A stretch of 64,000 bases of DNA, taken from the NCBI RefSeq assembly GCF_020497125.1, contig NC_059073.1, positions 9,755,225-9,819,224 of the forward strand. Reading direction: 5' to 3'. A model generated the notes under the pieces. That model did not search any database. It saw nothing but the letters and a program-made list of their open reading frames with translations, and was not told where the DNA came from. Within the stretch, counting starts at the first letter, position 1; each line of letters starts with the position of its first letter. This document shows positions 1-11,364 of the stretch, piece by piece. Source of the DNA: Mauremys mutica. Lineage: Eukaryota > Chordata > Testudines > Geoemydidae. The position numbers and the translations under genes are program-made.

Positions 1-769
1 AGCAGAGGCCAAGTAGGGGCCCTGCTACATCCTGTTGCAATGACCTAATTTTTATTTACATTTGACTTTTGAGAAAGAAAGAAAAAGAAAGAAGACAGCG
101 GCCACTGGACTCAATGGAGACTGACCCCTGCCATGTAACAGGGTATTCACCTTTGTACCTCAGACCCAGGTCATGTAAGTGGGCCCAACAAATAAAGATC
201 TGCTTTTCAGAAGTACTCCTGTGTGTCGCACCCTTGTTACAAGTAAAATACCCTTGTATCATCCCTGGAACACACCTCTAATGCTTCTACACCAGTGCCA
301 TCCGCCCAAATCTCTCACGGCTAAGAGGAGTGACTCAGTGTACACCTATTTGTGCGCGAAAGTTGTTTTATCCCTTGTCTCCAGTGGGAATGCATTATCT
401 TCATCGCCTCTCAGAGCACTTGACATGAGGGGAAAACTGTTGAAAATAAATTGAAACAAGTCTGCTTGGAAATGCTAAGTAGTGCATGTTCCTGCCTTAG
501 TAAGATGAAATAGCTAACTCGCATTGCTGAAACAGGACCGGAGATCGTTTCAAGTGCTGTGATCCTTCTGGAATCCTCCAAAAATAGCAAGTGGGTGTTG
601 TAAATTACATTTTTAAGCTAAGGAATATGTCCAGCATTGGCATATAGTGAAGTTTTGCTCTCAGATGAGTTGCTTAAACAGATTGTGTTTTATTCAGCTG
701 ATTTGCCCACACATTACACTTCATTCTTAGCAAGCACATTGTCTTGTGGGCTACCTGCCTACCTGCATT
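1..769. other. No recognised feature
   Basis: Apart from an A/G-rich run at 69-97, I see no repeat family or coding sequence here. The open frames overlap on both strands and lack conserved motifs. Confidence 0.5.
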
Positions 770-1045
770 CATCCTAAGAATACTCTGCATTTGTATAGCG
801 CCTTCCATCTAACAATCTCAAAGCACTTTCCAAACATTCAGAGTCAAACTCTGCTGTCTGTCACACTGCTGAGAATTTGACCCTAAATAATCAATATTAA
901 CAACACCCCCAAAAATCCTATTTTAAGGGAAGGAAAGTGAAGCAGTGAGGTCAGTAACTTGCCCAAGGCTACAAATCTAGACCCTGGAATACCTGCCAGA
1001 ATTCTTGACTCCCCAATCCTATATTTTAACCACTGGACATCAGGA
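770..1045 (-). repeat. MIR-like (CORE-SINE type) repeat
   Basis: TTTGTATAGCGCCTTCCATC, CAAAGCACTTTCCAAACATT, GTAACTTGCCCAAGG and TTTTAACCACTGGAC follow the order of an inverted MIR-type element seen across amniotes. Confidence 0.6.
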
Positions 1046-1104
1046 GAAGCATCAGACTTGACTAGAAATAAGGTGCACATTTTTAACTGAGTGTAATTAA
1101 CCAT

Positions 1105-2160
1105 TGGAACAACTTACCAAAGGCCATGGTGGATTCTTCATCACTGGACATTTTTATATGAATATGGGATGTTTTTTGAAAAGATCTGCTCTAGTTCAAA
1201 CAGAAATGAATTCAGAGAAGTCCTATGATTTGTGTCAGACTACATTATCACAATGCTCCCTCCTGGCTTTATAATCTATGAATCTATTTACCACTAGTAG
1301 GCCTGGTAGCCAGACAGTGAGATATATAACGGTGACCTGCATTCATCATGTCTGCGTTGTATTCGTATAAACACAGCACTGACTAAACTCCCAGATTCCT
1401 GTCTGATCTTGCGCTGTGTAAAATATTAGACAGATTCTTTGGAAACAGTCTTTACAGTAGTTCCAGAGTCAGGGGTCTGCAGGGGATGTTCCCAGGATGT
1501 CATGTCTGAGGCACTGAGGGAAGGGTGGGGAGGCTGCACTGTAGACGTCCGCTATGAAGCAGATCTTGCAAATACTCAGCTGGCTGTCTAGTTTATTTTG
1601 TTTTTATATGGAGGCTCCCTGCCAAGAGAGTCACACACAGCAGCAGGTTCTCCAACTATTCATGCTCAGGCCCCACTTGCATCAAAGTCAGAGAGCTCAG
1701 GACCCACCTTCTGGTGTGCTGCTGGCAATACTCATACAGAGCAGGGGTTAACAAACCATGAGGGTGCTAGTGTACTCACAGGGTGATAGCCTCTCCCTGG
1801 AGACGTTTCAGTGGGGTGGAGGGGTGGGTGTCTGTGTGCAGAGCCTCAGAAAGCTGAGCAAAGAGTGACCCAGCCCTGCCAGCCCCCCGGGGAGCGGTGG
1901 AAGAAGCTGAGGTTAACAGAATAGCAGGGACAAGATCTCAAAGGGGAACAGAGGTTCATGGGGAGCCCGCAACTGCCTACTCTCTTCCTCCCAGAACTCC
2001 CTGCTTCCCCACCAGAGCCCTAGTCCCCCCAGTCTGTTTCCCCTTTAGAGCTCTCAGTTCCCCATACCCAGTCTGTCCCCAGGGTCTCTATAGCCCCAGT
2101 CCATCTCAAGCCATTCCTCCCTGGAGTACCTGTCCCCCTAGTCTGTTCCCCTGCGTGCTT
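1105..2160. other. No recognised feature
   Basis: Mixed-composition sequence up to the hAT element. The C-rich stretch 1980-2160 keeps frames open but shows no protein motif. Confidence 0.5.
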
Positions 2161-2170
2161 CCCCTAGATC

Positions 2171-2921
2171 AGATATGGGCAAACTACGGCCTGCAGGACT
2201 GTCCTGCCCGGCCCCTGAGCTCTCTGGCCTGCCACTCCTGCTGTGCCGCGTGGGGAGTGCAGCTGGCTCTGGGCGGGTGTCATGGCTGTGAGCTCCTGCT
2301 GCTGGTAAGGGGGCGGGGAGGGCGGGTTGGGTAAGGGAGCGGAAGGTCCTGGGGGGCAGTCAGGGAGGAGGGGGCGGTTGGATGGGGCAGAGGTTCTGGG
2401 GGGGGAAGTCAGGGGATGGGGAACAGGGAGGGTTGGGAGTGGGAGTCGTGGGGGGGCCTGTCAGGGGGCGAGGATGTGGATGGGGTCGGAGGGCAGTCAG
2501 GGGACAGGGATCGGGGAGGTAGATAAGGGGGTGGGATCCCAGGGGGCAGTTAGGGGCGGGGAGTCCTGGGAGGTGGTGGTCAGGGGATGAGGAGCAGTGG
2601 GCAGTTGGAGAGGGGGTGGGAGTCCCGGGGGGGCTGTCAGGGGGCGGGGGTGTGGATAGGGGTCGGGGCAGCCAGGGGACAAGGATCAGGGGGGTTGGAT
2701 AGGGGGCAGGGGTCCGGGAGGGGGCAGTCAGGGGACAAGGAGCAGGGGGGGTTGGATGGGTTGGGGGTTCTGAGGGGGCAATCAGTGCACAGGAAGTGGG
2801 AGGGGGCGGATGGGGGCAGGGGCCAGGCTGTTTGGGGAGGCACAGCCTTCCCTACCCGGCCCTCCATACAGTTGCGCAACCCCGATGTGGCCCTTGGGCC
2901 AAAAAGTTTGCCCACCCCTGG
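2171..2921. mobile_element. hAT element, about 750 bp, with internal G-rich minisatellite
   Basis: The ends are AGATATGGGCAAACT and, inverted, CCAGGGGTGGGCAAACT. The flanks CCTAGATC (2163-2170) and CCTAGAAC (2922-2929) are an 8-bp target duplication with one change, as expected for hAT. There is no transposase coding sequence. The interior from about 2320 to 2810 is G-rich tandem repeat. Confidence 0.8.
2320..2810. repeat. G-rich degenerate minisatellite
   Basis: Repeated variants of GGGGGCAGTCAGGGGACA joined to GGGGTTGGAT blocks, with a period of roughly 35-60 bases. Nearly every unit has several runs of three or more G on the plus strand. Short frames here on both strands are by-products of the repeat. 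Confidence 0.75.
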
Positions 2922-3409
2922 CCTAGAACATCTGCCCCTTCATTCTGTCCTTCTCCTCTCCTTGCCTGTAATGCCATGAGGCTGCAAACTGTTGCCACCT
3001 CTTCCTCTTTCCCCAGAGCAGCTCCAGTTTGGCTGGGCACCTGGCTTGCATCGAGGAGGAGCATTGAAAATGGAGCAGAGAGAGTTTACTCTCAATGTCA
3101 GTGCTGTCGAGGTCCAGGAGGAGTCAACGCAGGGGAATCCGGCTCGCTCCCTGCAATCCTGTTGGGTGCACGTGACAGACTTTTGCTGGAGCTTAAAACA
3201 TCCATGATGGAATCTCCTTGGAAATCCTTGATTTGCAGTTGCTTATTTTCAGGGTGGTCAATAAAAAGGAGAAGAGAAGGGTTTTCTGCTCTGCCCAGAC
3301 TCAGTCTGGCCCCACTGTTTAAACAAGTCTGATGCAGGAAAATGTTTACCTAGCAGTCCTGAAAAGCAATACAGCCCATAGGCAAAAATAATCAAACAAG
3401 CGGAGAGAC

Positions 3410-3615
3410 GCTCACTTTTTAAATTACACTCAGCACACTTAAGCAGACTCATAATTACAGTTCTGAAACCTACTGGATGATTAAATCAAATCAAATAATA
3501 CTAAGAAAAGCAAATCTGTGTTTTAGTTTGCATGGGTTGCATAGGAATTAAATTGCAGGCGTGTGATTATATTTTTTAATAATTTTAAAACATTAATTTA
3601 GATTACAATAAAAAT
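3410..3615 (+). repeat. Local duplicate, copy 1
   Basis: ACTCAGCACACTTAAGCAGA, TGGATGATTAAATCAAATC and a following ATTTAGATTACAATAAAAAT stretch recur in order at 5260-5430. Divergent and AT-rich. Confidence 0.55.
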
Positions 3616-3634
3616 CCCGGCTGACAGCAATACT

Positions 3635-3760
3635 TAGCTCTCACATAGGGCTTTTCATCCAGAGACCTCAAAGTGGGTGGGTGAACTGAGGCTCATTGTT
3701 CCGAGCCTAGAGAGAAGTTAAGTGATTTAGCCGAGATCACCCACCGCTTCCTTCAAATCC
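3635..3760 (-). repeat. MIR-like fragment
   Basis: GGCTTTTCATCCAGAGACCT, AACTGAGGCTCATTG and AGTTAAGTGATTTAGCC resemble the middle of the MIR-like family. Confidence 0.45.
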
Positions 3761-3879
3761 CTCCTGAACAGCTTCCTCTGCCATGGTGGCTATAGGTCGC
3801 TTCCATCTGGCATTTGTTAGGGAAGTGACAAGCTTCGACTTACGATTTTCTGATCAACTCCATTTGTTACCCATTCCTT

Positions 3880-4470
3880 CCTTAACCAAAAGTCCTTAAC
3901 CCACACAACATTCGTCTCTCCATCAAATTGAAGATCTACAGTGCAGTGGCTCTAACATTTCTCCTGTACAGATCTGAGACATGGACATTTTATAGACGTC
4001 ACATTAAACAGCTTGAGCAATGTCACATGCGCTCCCTCCGCTCAATAAGGAGCATTCACTGGCAGGACTGAGTGACCAATATTATGGTCCCTGAGAGAGC
4101 AAACACAACCAGTGTTGAGGAAATGTTACTGAGAGCACAATTTAGGTGGACCAGACATGTCATCAGAATGGAAGACCACCATCTCCCAAAACAGATCTTG
4201 TATGGGGAGCTGAGTCAGGGCAAAAGAAAGACGAGTCATCCATACAAGCGCTTCAAAGATAATCTGAAGAGCAGTCTCCAGTGGGCTGGCATCAATCCCA
4301 AGGAACTTGAGAAAATGGCTCAGAACAGGACTCCCTGGTGATCTCTGACAAAATCAGCATGTAACAGGTTTGAGCAGGATCGACCAAATCATCTCCAGTC
4401 TGCATGTGAAAGACTGCATCGTCAAACATCAAAGATACTGACTTCCCATGTGTCAGTGGGGCTGACGCTG
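3880..4470 (+). pseudogene. Non-LTR retrotransposon ORF2 C-terminal remnant
   Basis: Translation across stops and a frameshift gives LYRSETWTFYRRHIKQLEQ-like sequence, CHMRSLRSI, then MLLRAQFRWTRHVIRMEDHH and PKQILYGELSQGKRK, KRFKDNLKSSLQWAGI. This is the well-known C-terminal tail after the RT domain of several LINE clades (the RWxGHVxRM motif). The clade is not assigned. Confidence 0.75.
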
Positions 4471-4734
4471 TGCATCAGGGTTCGGACTTCGGAATCAGAT
4501 GCATAGCTATAGATGAGAACTGCGACAATATCATCATCATCGTCAGCAATGGACTACCAGCACCCATTCCTTCCATTCCACACGACCCCAATGGTCTGTT
4601 CTGACCACCTGGTGCATCCTGTCTAACCTGCAGACTGCGCAATCTGAGACTGTCTTCTTTGTTACTTGTCTGTTTAGTACTTAGTATAATGAGGCCTTCA
4701 TCTTTGATTCGAATTCCTTAGCACTACGCTAATA

Positions 4735-4825
4735 TCAATAATAATAAAGTCAATGGCAGAGCTGGAATACAACCTACAATTCCTAACGCCGAATGCTGTG
4801 CTCTAACCACTAGACAACATTGCCT
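4735..4825 (-). repeat. MIR-like end fragment
   Basis: CAATGGCAGAGCTGGAAT, then GTGCTCTAACCACTAGAC and ATTGCCTCC are the usual terminal stretch of the MIR-like family. Confidence 0.5.
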
Positions 4826-4894
4826 CCTCTTTGTGTAACCCACACACCAGCTGGGTGTCGTGCTCTGTCACCTTCTTGTGGCACTGAGACCACT

Positions 4895-5010
4895 TACAGC
4901 TTAATGAGTCTACTACAGCCTTAGTTAAAAGCCACTCTCATGCAGTAGCAGCTCAAGCATTAAGCTTCAGAGATCCTGGGTTCAATTCCACCTGCTGGTG
5001 TTACCTTTGT
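4895..5010 (+). repeat. Old tRNA-like SINE remnant
   Basis: CAGTAGCAGCTCAAGCATTAAG followed by GATCCTGGGTTCAATTCC has the layout of a decayed tRNA A box and B box. A similar remnant lies on the minus strand near 57060-57140. It does not fold as an intact tRNA. Confidence 0.35.
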
Positions 5011-5259
5011 ATGCTGATTTGTAACAGGGACTCGATGGATTAGGTTGTTGGTACAGTGTAGCTCTCATATAGAGGAAAATCATGAGGTCCTTAATTCATT
5101 TTTACTGAGTCTTTACTTTTAAAAAATGGATTGTCTACTTTAAAAAAATGAAAAAGAGGCTCATAAACCAAGTATTATACAGCTCATTAGGAACAGTGCA
5201 AACCATGTAAAAGAATATATCTGATTATAAGAGAGGGTACAGGATATGTGCTTTGAACT

Positions 5260-5430
5260 ATACTCAGCACACTTAAACAGATTCACAGTGACAGCTCTGA
5301 CAACACATGGATGATTAAATTAAATCAAATTGAATAAACAAAACAAAGCAAAAGCACATCTATGTTTTCCGTTGGGTGATTTGTAGTATTAAAAATGCAG
5401 TTAATTTAGATAAAAATGAAAGATGCCACT
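5260..5430 (+). repeat. Local duplicate, copy 2
   Basis: ACTCAGCACACTTAAACAGA, TGGATGATTAAATTAAATC and TTAATTTAGATAAAAATG match copy 1 at 3410 in the same orientation, 1.85 kb away. Confidence 0.55.
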
Positions 5431-5799
5431 TGTTTTTATAGACCTATTTGCACAGGTGGATTTTATCAGCAATGGACAGGCTTAGGGTATGTCTACACCG
5501 GGGTTCTCACAGCACATGTTTTGGTGGCCTCAGAGTGCAGCCACCATCTCTTGCAGGTGGCCGCTCTGACAATTTTTCCAAGCCCGAGCCCTACTGCCCT
5601 CCAGGTTTAAGCCAAAGCCAGAGCCCCGCCACCGCAAGGAAGGTGGGTCAGGAACTCACCAGCCGCCTGCGAAGGACCCAGGTTCCGCGTGCCTCAGCTG
5701 GGTAGGACTGGGGGATCACCCCAGCAACTGAACGCAGCAGCCACCTCCACTGACAAGAGCCACCTCTGGCGCCACATGTTTCCAGAGGCCATAGGCACT

Positions 5800-5965
5800 G
5801 ACTCCATGGGTGCTCTAGGGCAGGAGCACCCACGGAAAAAAATTAGTGGGTGTTTAACACCCACCAGCAGCCAGCTCCCCTCCCTCCCCTCAGCACCGCC
5901 CACCAGCGGCCCTGCCGATCAACTCCTCCCCTTCCCTCCAAGCTTCAATGCTTCTCACAATCATT
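5800..5965 (+). repeat. Truncated hAT-like element
   Basis: CATAGGCACTGACTCCATGG, GGAGCACCCACGG, an A-run and TTAGTGGGTGTTTAACACCC follow the order of a hAT family I recall from turtles. The right end and target duplication are missing. Confidence 0.4.
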
Positions 5966-6210
5966 AACTAATTAGTTCCCACCGTACCCTTGTCAAGTAG
6001 ATAAATGGATATCGTTAGGCCCTAATCTGAGCATGGGTCTGGTCTATCAAACTCAATCCTGTCTCGCCATTGACTTCGACAGGAGGAGGGCTGGGGCTCT
6101 GAGGGCACGCTGCAGGTGAAGGTGTCATTGCAGCATAGGAAGGTGTGTCCGTTCTCCCTGTAATGTAGCGGGCACAGGTAACAATAGTAGTATAGACGTG
6201 GTGGTACCGG

Positions 6211-6684
6211 CAGGGCCGTCCCTAGAGGGGTGTGGGGCCCAGGACAAATCAGACTCTCCGCTAGTCTCCTCGCCGTCTGCCCGGTGCCCGCCCCCGTCCA
6301 CCTGACTACCGCTCTCCTTCTCACCGTCTGCCTGCCCGCCTGCCTCTTCACCCCCTCCCGCCTGCCTGCCTGCCTCTTCACCCCCTCCCGCCTGCCCGCC
6401 TGCCCCCTCACCCCCTCCCGCCTGCCCGCCTGCCTCCTCACCCCCTCCCGCCTGCCCGCCTGCCGCCGCCTCCCTGTTCGCTTCCTCATCCCACTCGCCC
6501 ACCCGCCTCACTTCCCCACCCGCCTCCGCACCTGAATATCAGGATACATGGCGCCCCGATTGTACATTGGTTGGGACAAAGGACTAAATATTGGGACAGT
6601 CCCGATTTTATCAAAGCGCGGGGCCCCCCAAAGCATGGGCCCAGGGCGGTCTCCCTGATTCCCCCTACCGAAAGGACGGCACTG
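6211..6684. mobile_element. hAT MITE, 474 bp, perfect GGTACCGG target duplication
   Basis: GGTACCGG lies on both sides (6203-6210 and 6685-6692). The ends are CAGGGCCGTCCCTAG and, inverted, CAGTGCCGTCCTTTCGG. There is no coding sequence. The interior contains a 30-bp tandem array at 6331-6480. Confidence 0.88.
6331..6480. repeat. 30-bp C-rich tandem repeat, about five units
   Basis: Units of CCTGCCCGCCTGCCTC followed by TTCACCCCCTCCCG, spaced exactly 30 bases, with a few substitutions each. It lies within the hAT MITE at 6211. Confidence 0.85.
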
Positions 6685-6803
6685 GGTACCGGCTTCAGCA
6701 CGGGCGAGAAACCACAGTACCAACGCCAGTGTTGCCAATTTAGTCATTTTCCAACCTCCCTGTAAATTCAAACACCTCCTCTAATTTCAGTTCCGGGGGG
6801 AAG

Positions 6804-7035
6804 ACTCGGGGACACTGAACTGGAGAGTGTGAGGAGTCTACCGGGCAGCAGGTTCATCTCTTTCTCCCTCCACAGCTGCCTGGTCATAGTTCAGCAGACA
6901 GGGAACAGCAGACCCAGCCCCTCTCCGGAGGGGGAAGGTGGCAGACCATGACCAGGGTCTGCCCCAAGAAGGGAGCTGGTTTTGGAGGATGTAACAACAG
7001 CCTGCCAGCTGGGAGGCTGGGCAAGGGAGACAAAC
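6804..7035 (+). repeat. Unclassified dispersed repeat, intact copy
   Basis: It runs from GACACTGAACTGGAGAG to GGGAGGCTGGGCAAGGGAG and matches 21141-22000 in order, apart from a CR1 insertion there. Family unknown; no coding sequence. Confidence 0.65.
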
Positions 7036-7039
7036 CAAG

Positions 7040-8490
7040 ATTCATTGCTAAAATCTACTCAAGCCCTGTATCTATAGCTGTCTCTAAATACCTATGTAAG
7101 TGAAGGATACAGGCAGATATTGATGGATATATCAGTCAGATGGCCTGGCTTCAAGTCCATGTAATTAGGAGAAGCAAAAAGTCTTTGAATCAAATTCTGC
7201 CCTCAGTTGCACTGTTGCAGCCCTATTAATAGCATGCACGGGTGGAACTGAGGGAAGTGCCTCTGATCTTTCTGTGTAGCAAGTGTCCCTGGCTTCAATT
7301 ACTCAGAGGCCCAGATCCTCAAAGGTATTTAAACGCCCAAAGTCCAGTAAAATCAATGGAAGTTAGGAGCCTAAATTCTTTTGAAGATCTGGACCTCAGA
7401 ATTTAGTATTTTCCACCCCCTTTGTGAGTCTCGACTCAGTTCATCATATTATATAAAAGAGGTCAGACAGAGAGTGCATTTTCTTTGTCACATGGAGCCA
7501 TCCATTCCCTTCTAGACTGCAAGCTCTTTGGGGCACAGATTATAATATCTACCTGAGAGTTTGTAGAGCATCAAGGGAATTAGCAGCCAAATTCTGCTTC
7601 GTGGTGGTAGGTAGGGGTGGATCCCTGTGCACCATGGAAATTGCCCCCGTCCTTCTGTGAGGTGGATGAACCTGGGCGGGCTATGGGTCCAGCCCCCAGA
7701 GGGTGGGAGGAAGTTGGAGAGTGATCTCACCCCACACTCACTCAACAGTGATGGCTCCTATCCCACAGGACTACTCTGACTCCTCACTCTGGCCCATTGG
7801 CTCTCAGCACAGCCAGAAAGCAACCCTCCCCCCATGACACCCAGCCCTCTTTTTGGCCTGGTGCCCCGAGCTGGGTTGTGGGGTGAATTGTTGAGTTGAG
7901 CTGGCAGAGGTAAGTATTGGGTTGTTACTGGGGGAGGGGGGTCTTTTGTTTTTGCCAGGAGCCTCCCAAGATGCAGTAAGCCTGTTATTATATCCTGATG
8001 AGATTATTAAATGCATAATTGACATCTGTTCTTATTCCACTTTATTCCCATGGAGGCCTTTTAAAAGAAAGAAAAAAAGAAAGAAAGAAAATCTCCATCA
8101 GTCTCGGATGTGCCAAAACTGGTGCAAATAGACATGCCTACTTTTCTCAACATGACTAGTTAAATGTCCAAAGATGTGTCTGAAAATACCTTTTCACACC
8201 TCCTCCGCAGTGCGCAGCAGTAAATGCTGTCTCGAGGTAAGGTTTCATCTTGTACTGATAAGATGGGCATGAAGAAGCCGGCATGGTGCATGGCAAATCA
8301 TGTTGATAAGACCAGAAGAGTTCTCCGGGAACTGCCACTTTTCAGAATTGTTAGAGTCTATCTCTCTGTATATGGGTACTGGAAAATGAAAAAATAAAGC
8401 ACAACAACAACAAAAAAGATAAATTCTCTGTCTCAGGACCCTTTTCTTAAAGCCCAGCCTCAAACCCAGGCCACTGGGAAGCGACTTCGG
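7040..8490. other. Mostly unrecognised; old repeat fragments
   Basis: GATCCTCAAAGGTATTTAAAC at 7312 and CTAGACTGCAAGCTCTTTGG at 7513 are scraps of dispersed amniote repeats. Nothing else is identified. Confidence 0.45.
8060..8092. repeat. (GAAA)n-type simple repeat
   Basis: Runs of AAAGAAAG with longer A tracts. A similar short A/G-rich run lies at 69-97. Confidence 0.7.
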
Positions 8491-8494
8491 CTGT

Positions 8495-8900
8495 TGCATC
8501 ACAACAACTCATCCAGTTACCTGGGATTTCACAGATTTGGGTGGGCCAGCTTCCAGGATTCTGTGACCTCACTTCCTGATGGTGCCACCTGATCAGCTGG
8601 TGACCATATATAAACTTCCAGCTTCCTTTCTCGCTTTGTCTGAGCAACAAGCCATTGCCTGCTAGCTGTTACTCAGATGCCTCTTGGCCTGCCTACTTCC
8701 TCACCTGACCGCACCACCTGCCTTGCTGTGCATACCCCTTGACTGGATCTCCTGGCTATAGGATCTCTTGCATGAACTCTGACCACTGCCGTGGACTTCC
8801 CTTTGACCCTTCTGATCCCTAGGCATTATACTCTGGGTAGCACCAAAGCACCATTGCACCAAAGCTGTCTTTCACCTGCTGCAAAAATACATTATCAAAG
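8495..8900 (+). promoter_or_regulatory. Promoter-like segment, possibly LTR-derived
   Basis: TATATAAA at 8607-8614 is followed by about 40 bases and then a C/T-rich stretch resembling an LTR R-U5 (GAGCAACAAGCCATTGCC onward). No TG...CA edges or polyA signal were fixed, so LTR origin is only suggested. Confidence 0.25.
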
Positions 8901-9370
8901 CTGAAAGGCTCAACAAGGACCGTGTAATAGAACCAGCGGGGGCTTCCTACATCAATGGTGGCTGCTTAAGGAACTGTCTATTTGTGTCTCCTTTCTAATG
9001 TCTTTTCCCACTTTCAGCAGTGCTTTCCAAAGCTGTCTATCACACGGTTTCTGATTGCAGAGCCAAGCCCACTTTTCACACCAGCTGCACCCCATTTCTT
9101 CTGGAAACACCGGAGATGCCTTATCAGAGCAAACCAGTGGGTGTCTGGCATGTTGTCTGTGACAGTGACCGATGCTAAATTCTTCAGGGAAACGTGTAGA
9201 GCCCTCAAAGTGCACCCAATTGTGTATTGATTTGTAAGGGCTATTCCTTCCTGACCCAAGCTAATGTACAGCTTATGCCCTGAAGTATGAAGGTTTACAG
9301 CCCTTTAAAATTAATTTAACTTTATTTTTTTACCCCACCTAATGGAACTGAAGAGTCTTATTAATGTAAG

Positions 9371-10037
9371 TGTGACAGGGTATAGAAACCCCTCACTGGA
9401 CAGGATGGGGTTGTTGCCGCCACAGAGGCCCCGAGGCAGCAAACAGTGATTCATTGCCCGGTGTGCTTCGCTCCAATAAACACACCAAGGTGGAGAAGCA
9501 AACCAGGTTTATTTGAGCCCAAATAAGGTGCAAGGGAGACATAGCAATCTCAAATCCTGCACACCCCTACAAGCAGTTTTCCCCTCTTTATACATGATTT
9601 CAGCTAAGCCTTCCCATCACCCCCCACACTACTCATTCCCCTTTACGCCCCCTTCTTTCCCCTCCCGTCTATTCCCATGTAGCAAATACACTTTGCAATG
9701 GCACTTACATTAAGCAGTTAAGTCATACTTGGCAAAAACCACTTTAGCTCGTTAGTAACTCTTCTGTGAACAGTTATCTTGTTTTACTCCCTCTTTGAGC
9801 AGGCAGACGTCATTATAGCAGGCCTTGTTATTACCTTCTGGTGCAGGTGGTGTAACTGATAACCATTCTTTGTTGCCGGCCTGTTAGGTCAATTAAAGTT
9901 CAAACATAAACATGGAAGCACTTTGGTCAGACATAGAGTGACTTTAATTCATTCAGGCCTACTACAAAAAGGCTTCTTTGACACTGTGGTTTTCCACCCT
10001 CCTGAGTTACCTAGAGTCATGCCTAATGACACCAACA
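9371..10037 (-). mobile_element. Probable solo LTR with TATA and polyA signals
   Basis: On the minus strand the order is U3, TATAAA (9592-9587), AATAAA about 75 bases further (9513-9508), and a U5 ending in CCCTGTCACA at 9371. That is the normal layout of a retroviral-type LTR. The 5' edge (TGTTGGTG at 10037) is a guess, and no matching target duplication is seen. Confidence 0.5.
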
Positions 10038-10344
10038 GGGTTAAGAAGCAATGCTGGGCTCAAGAAGCCACTCCCCGCTGCCCGTGCCAAGCATGCTCAG
10101 GTTGGAGGTGGGGTTTAAAAGGCAGCCAGACCACTCAGTTGGGGACTGGCAAGACAAGGAGAAGGATCTGCTCTGGGAGCTCCAGGGGAGACATAGCCAG
10201 ATCCCGCAGCAAGCCAGGGAATGGGGGGATCTGTGGCACCAGAGCCTGGGACCAGGGCAGAAGCCTGGAAGGCACTGCTCCCCAGGGACAGACAGAAGCC
10301 AGCTGGGCTGCAGAGGGCAGTAGGAAGTGACCCAGGGAAGCTGA

Positions 10345-10738
10345 CTTGAGGTGGGGGGGAAGAAGATGCGGGTTAAGGGTGGGAGCTTGGGGGAAGGGAT
10401 GGAGTTGTGGGCTGAGGGTTGAGCCCCCCGCCCCTGGTGCTTGCAGAGCAGGGAACGGTGCTGCTCTGCAATGTGCTTCTCCCAGCCTACAGCACCTTCA
10501 GCCTCCTTGCCTGCCTCATTGTCCCCAGTGCCAGGGGGCTGTGCCTGTGTGGGGTAAGGCGGGGGCACCTCCCAACTATAGTACTGTACTGTATGGCAAA
10601 AAAAAAATTTCCCTGGAACCTAACCCCCCCCATTTACATTCATTCTTATGGGGAAACTGGATTCGCTTAACATCGTTTCACTTAAAGTTGCATTTTTCAG
10701 GAGCATTACCACAACGTTAAGTGAGGAGTTACTGTATG
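10345..10738. repeat. DNA-transposon-like dispersed repeat, right end visible
   Basis: The right part, with CATTCTTATGGGGAAACTGG, TTAACATCGTTTCACTTAA and the end GTTAAGTGAGGAGTTACTGTA, is a dispersed turtle repeat I recognise. The G-rich left part probably belongs to it. No left terminus or target duplication was established. Confidence 0.45.
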
Positions 10739-11154
10739 TCAAACTGAATAGGCTTGCTTTGCTCACTTACTTGGGAGATATTTTTGAACGCCTACATGTG
10801 TTAAATATCTCACTTCAAAGCTGAGACACCTCTGTCTTTTTTCTCACTGACAAAATCGAAAGGTGGATCAAGAAACTTTCCTTGTGGCATGCTGGTGAGG
10901 CCAGTGGCAGTTTTGAAGTGTTTTTTTACTGGATGACTTTTTGGATGAAAATGCCTTGCCAAAGCGTGACTTGCAACCCATTATCATCAGCCACCTGGAA
11001 AGCCTTAAACTGCAGTTTTGGGAGTACTTCCCTGAAAAGGATCGGAAAAGAGGGTATCTAGTAAAGTGTTCTCAAACAATTCCCAATTATCATTCACATT
11101 TTTCTGTTTAAATTCTTCCTCCCAACTGATTTGGCTCATAACTGTCTTCAGTTT

Positions 11155-11268
11155 TCAGGGTGGTTGCCATGTTAGTCTGTATAAGCAAAAAGAACAAGAG
11201 TACTTGTGGCACCTTAGAGACTAACACATTTATTTGAGCATAAGCTTATGCTCAAATAAATTTGTTTT
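11155..11268 (-). mobile_element. Short Penelope-like tail, inverted-plus-forward, with 10-bp TSD
   Basis: The minus strand carries the Penelope-type tail with GTTAGTCTCTAAGGTGCC and TACAGACTAACATGGCAACC-like sequence. At 11245 it turns back and repeats its inner end in forward orientation. TCTTCAGTTT flanks both sides (11145-11154 and 11269-11278). This is a miniature version of the structure at 43016. Confidence 0.65.
11228..11261. repeat. Perfect 34-bp palindrome
   Basis: Pairing base by base outward from the centre between 11244 and 11245 (an AAGCTT site) gives 17 matched pairs before the first mismatch. The two arms are inverted and forward copies of the Penelope-type tail start, so the palindrome arose at insertion. 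Confidence 0.9.
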
Positions 11269-11364
11269 TCTTCAGTTTGTGATTCTGTTTTCATAGTACA
11301 AATGTGATCAATTCATGATCACTTGTACCCAGTGCTTAATTTGTGATGGAAGAAGTGCCAGGAC

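Noticed and set aside
6331..6480. CRISPR-like array
   Set aside because: Exact 30-bp periodicity without unique spacers; a simple tandem repeat in a vertebrate MITE.
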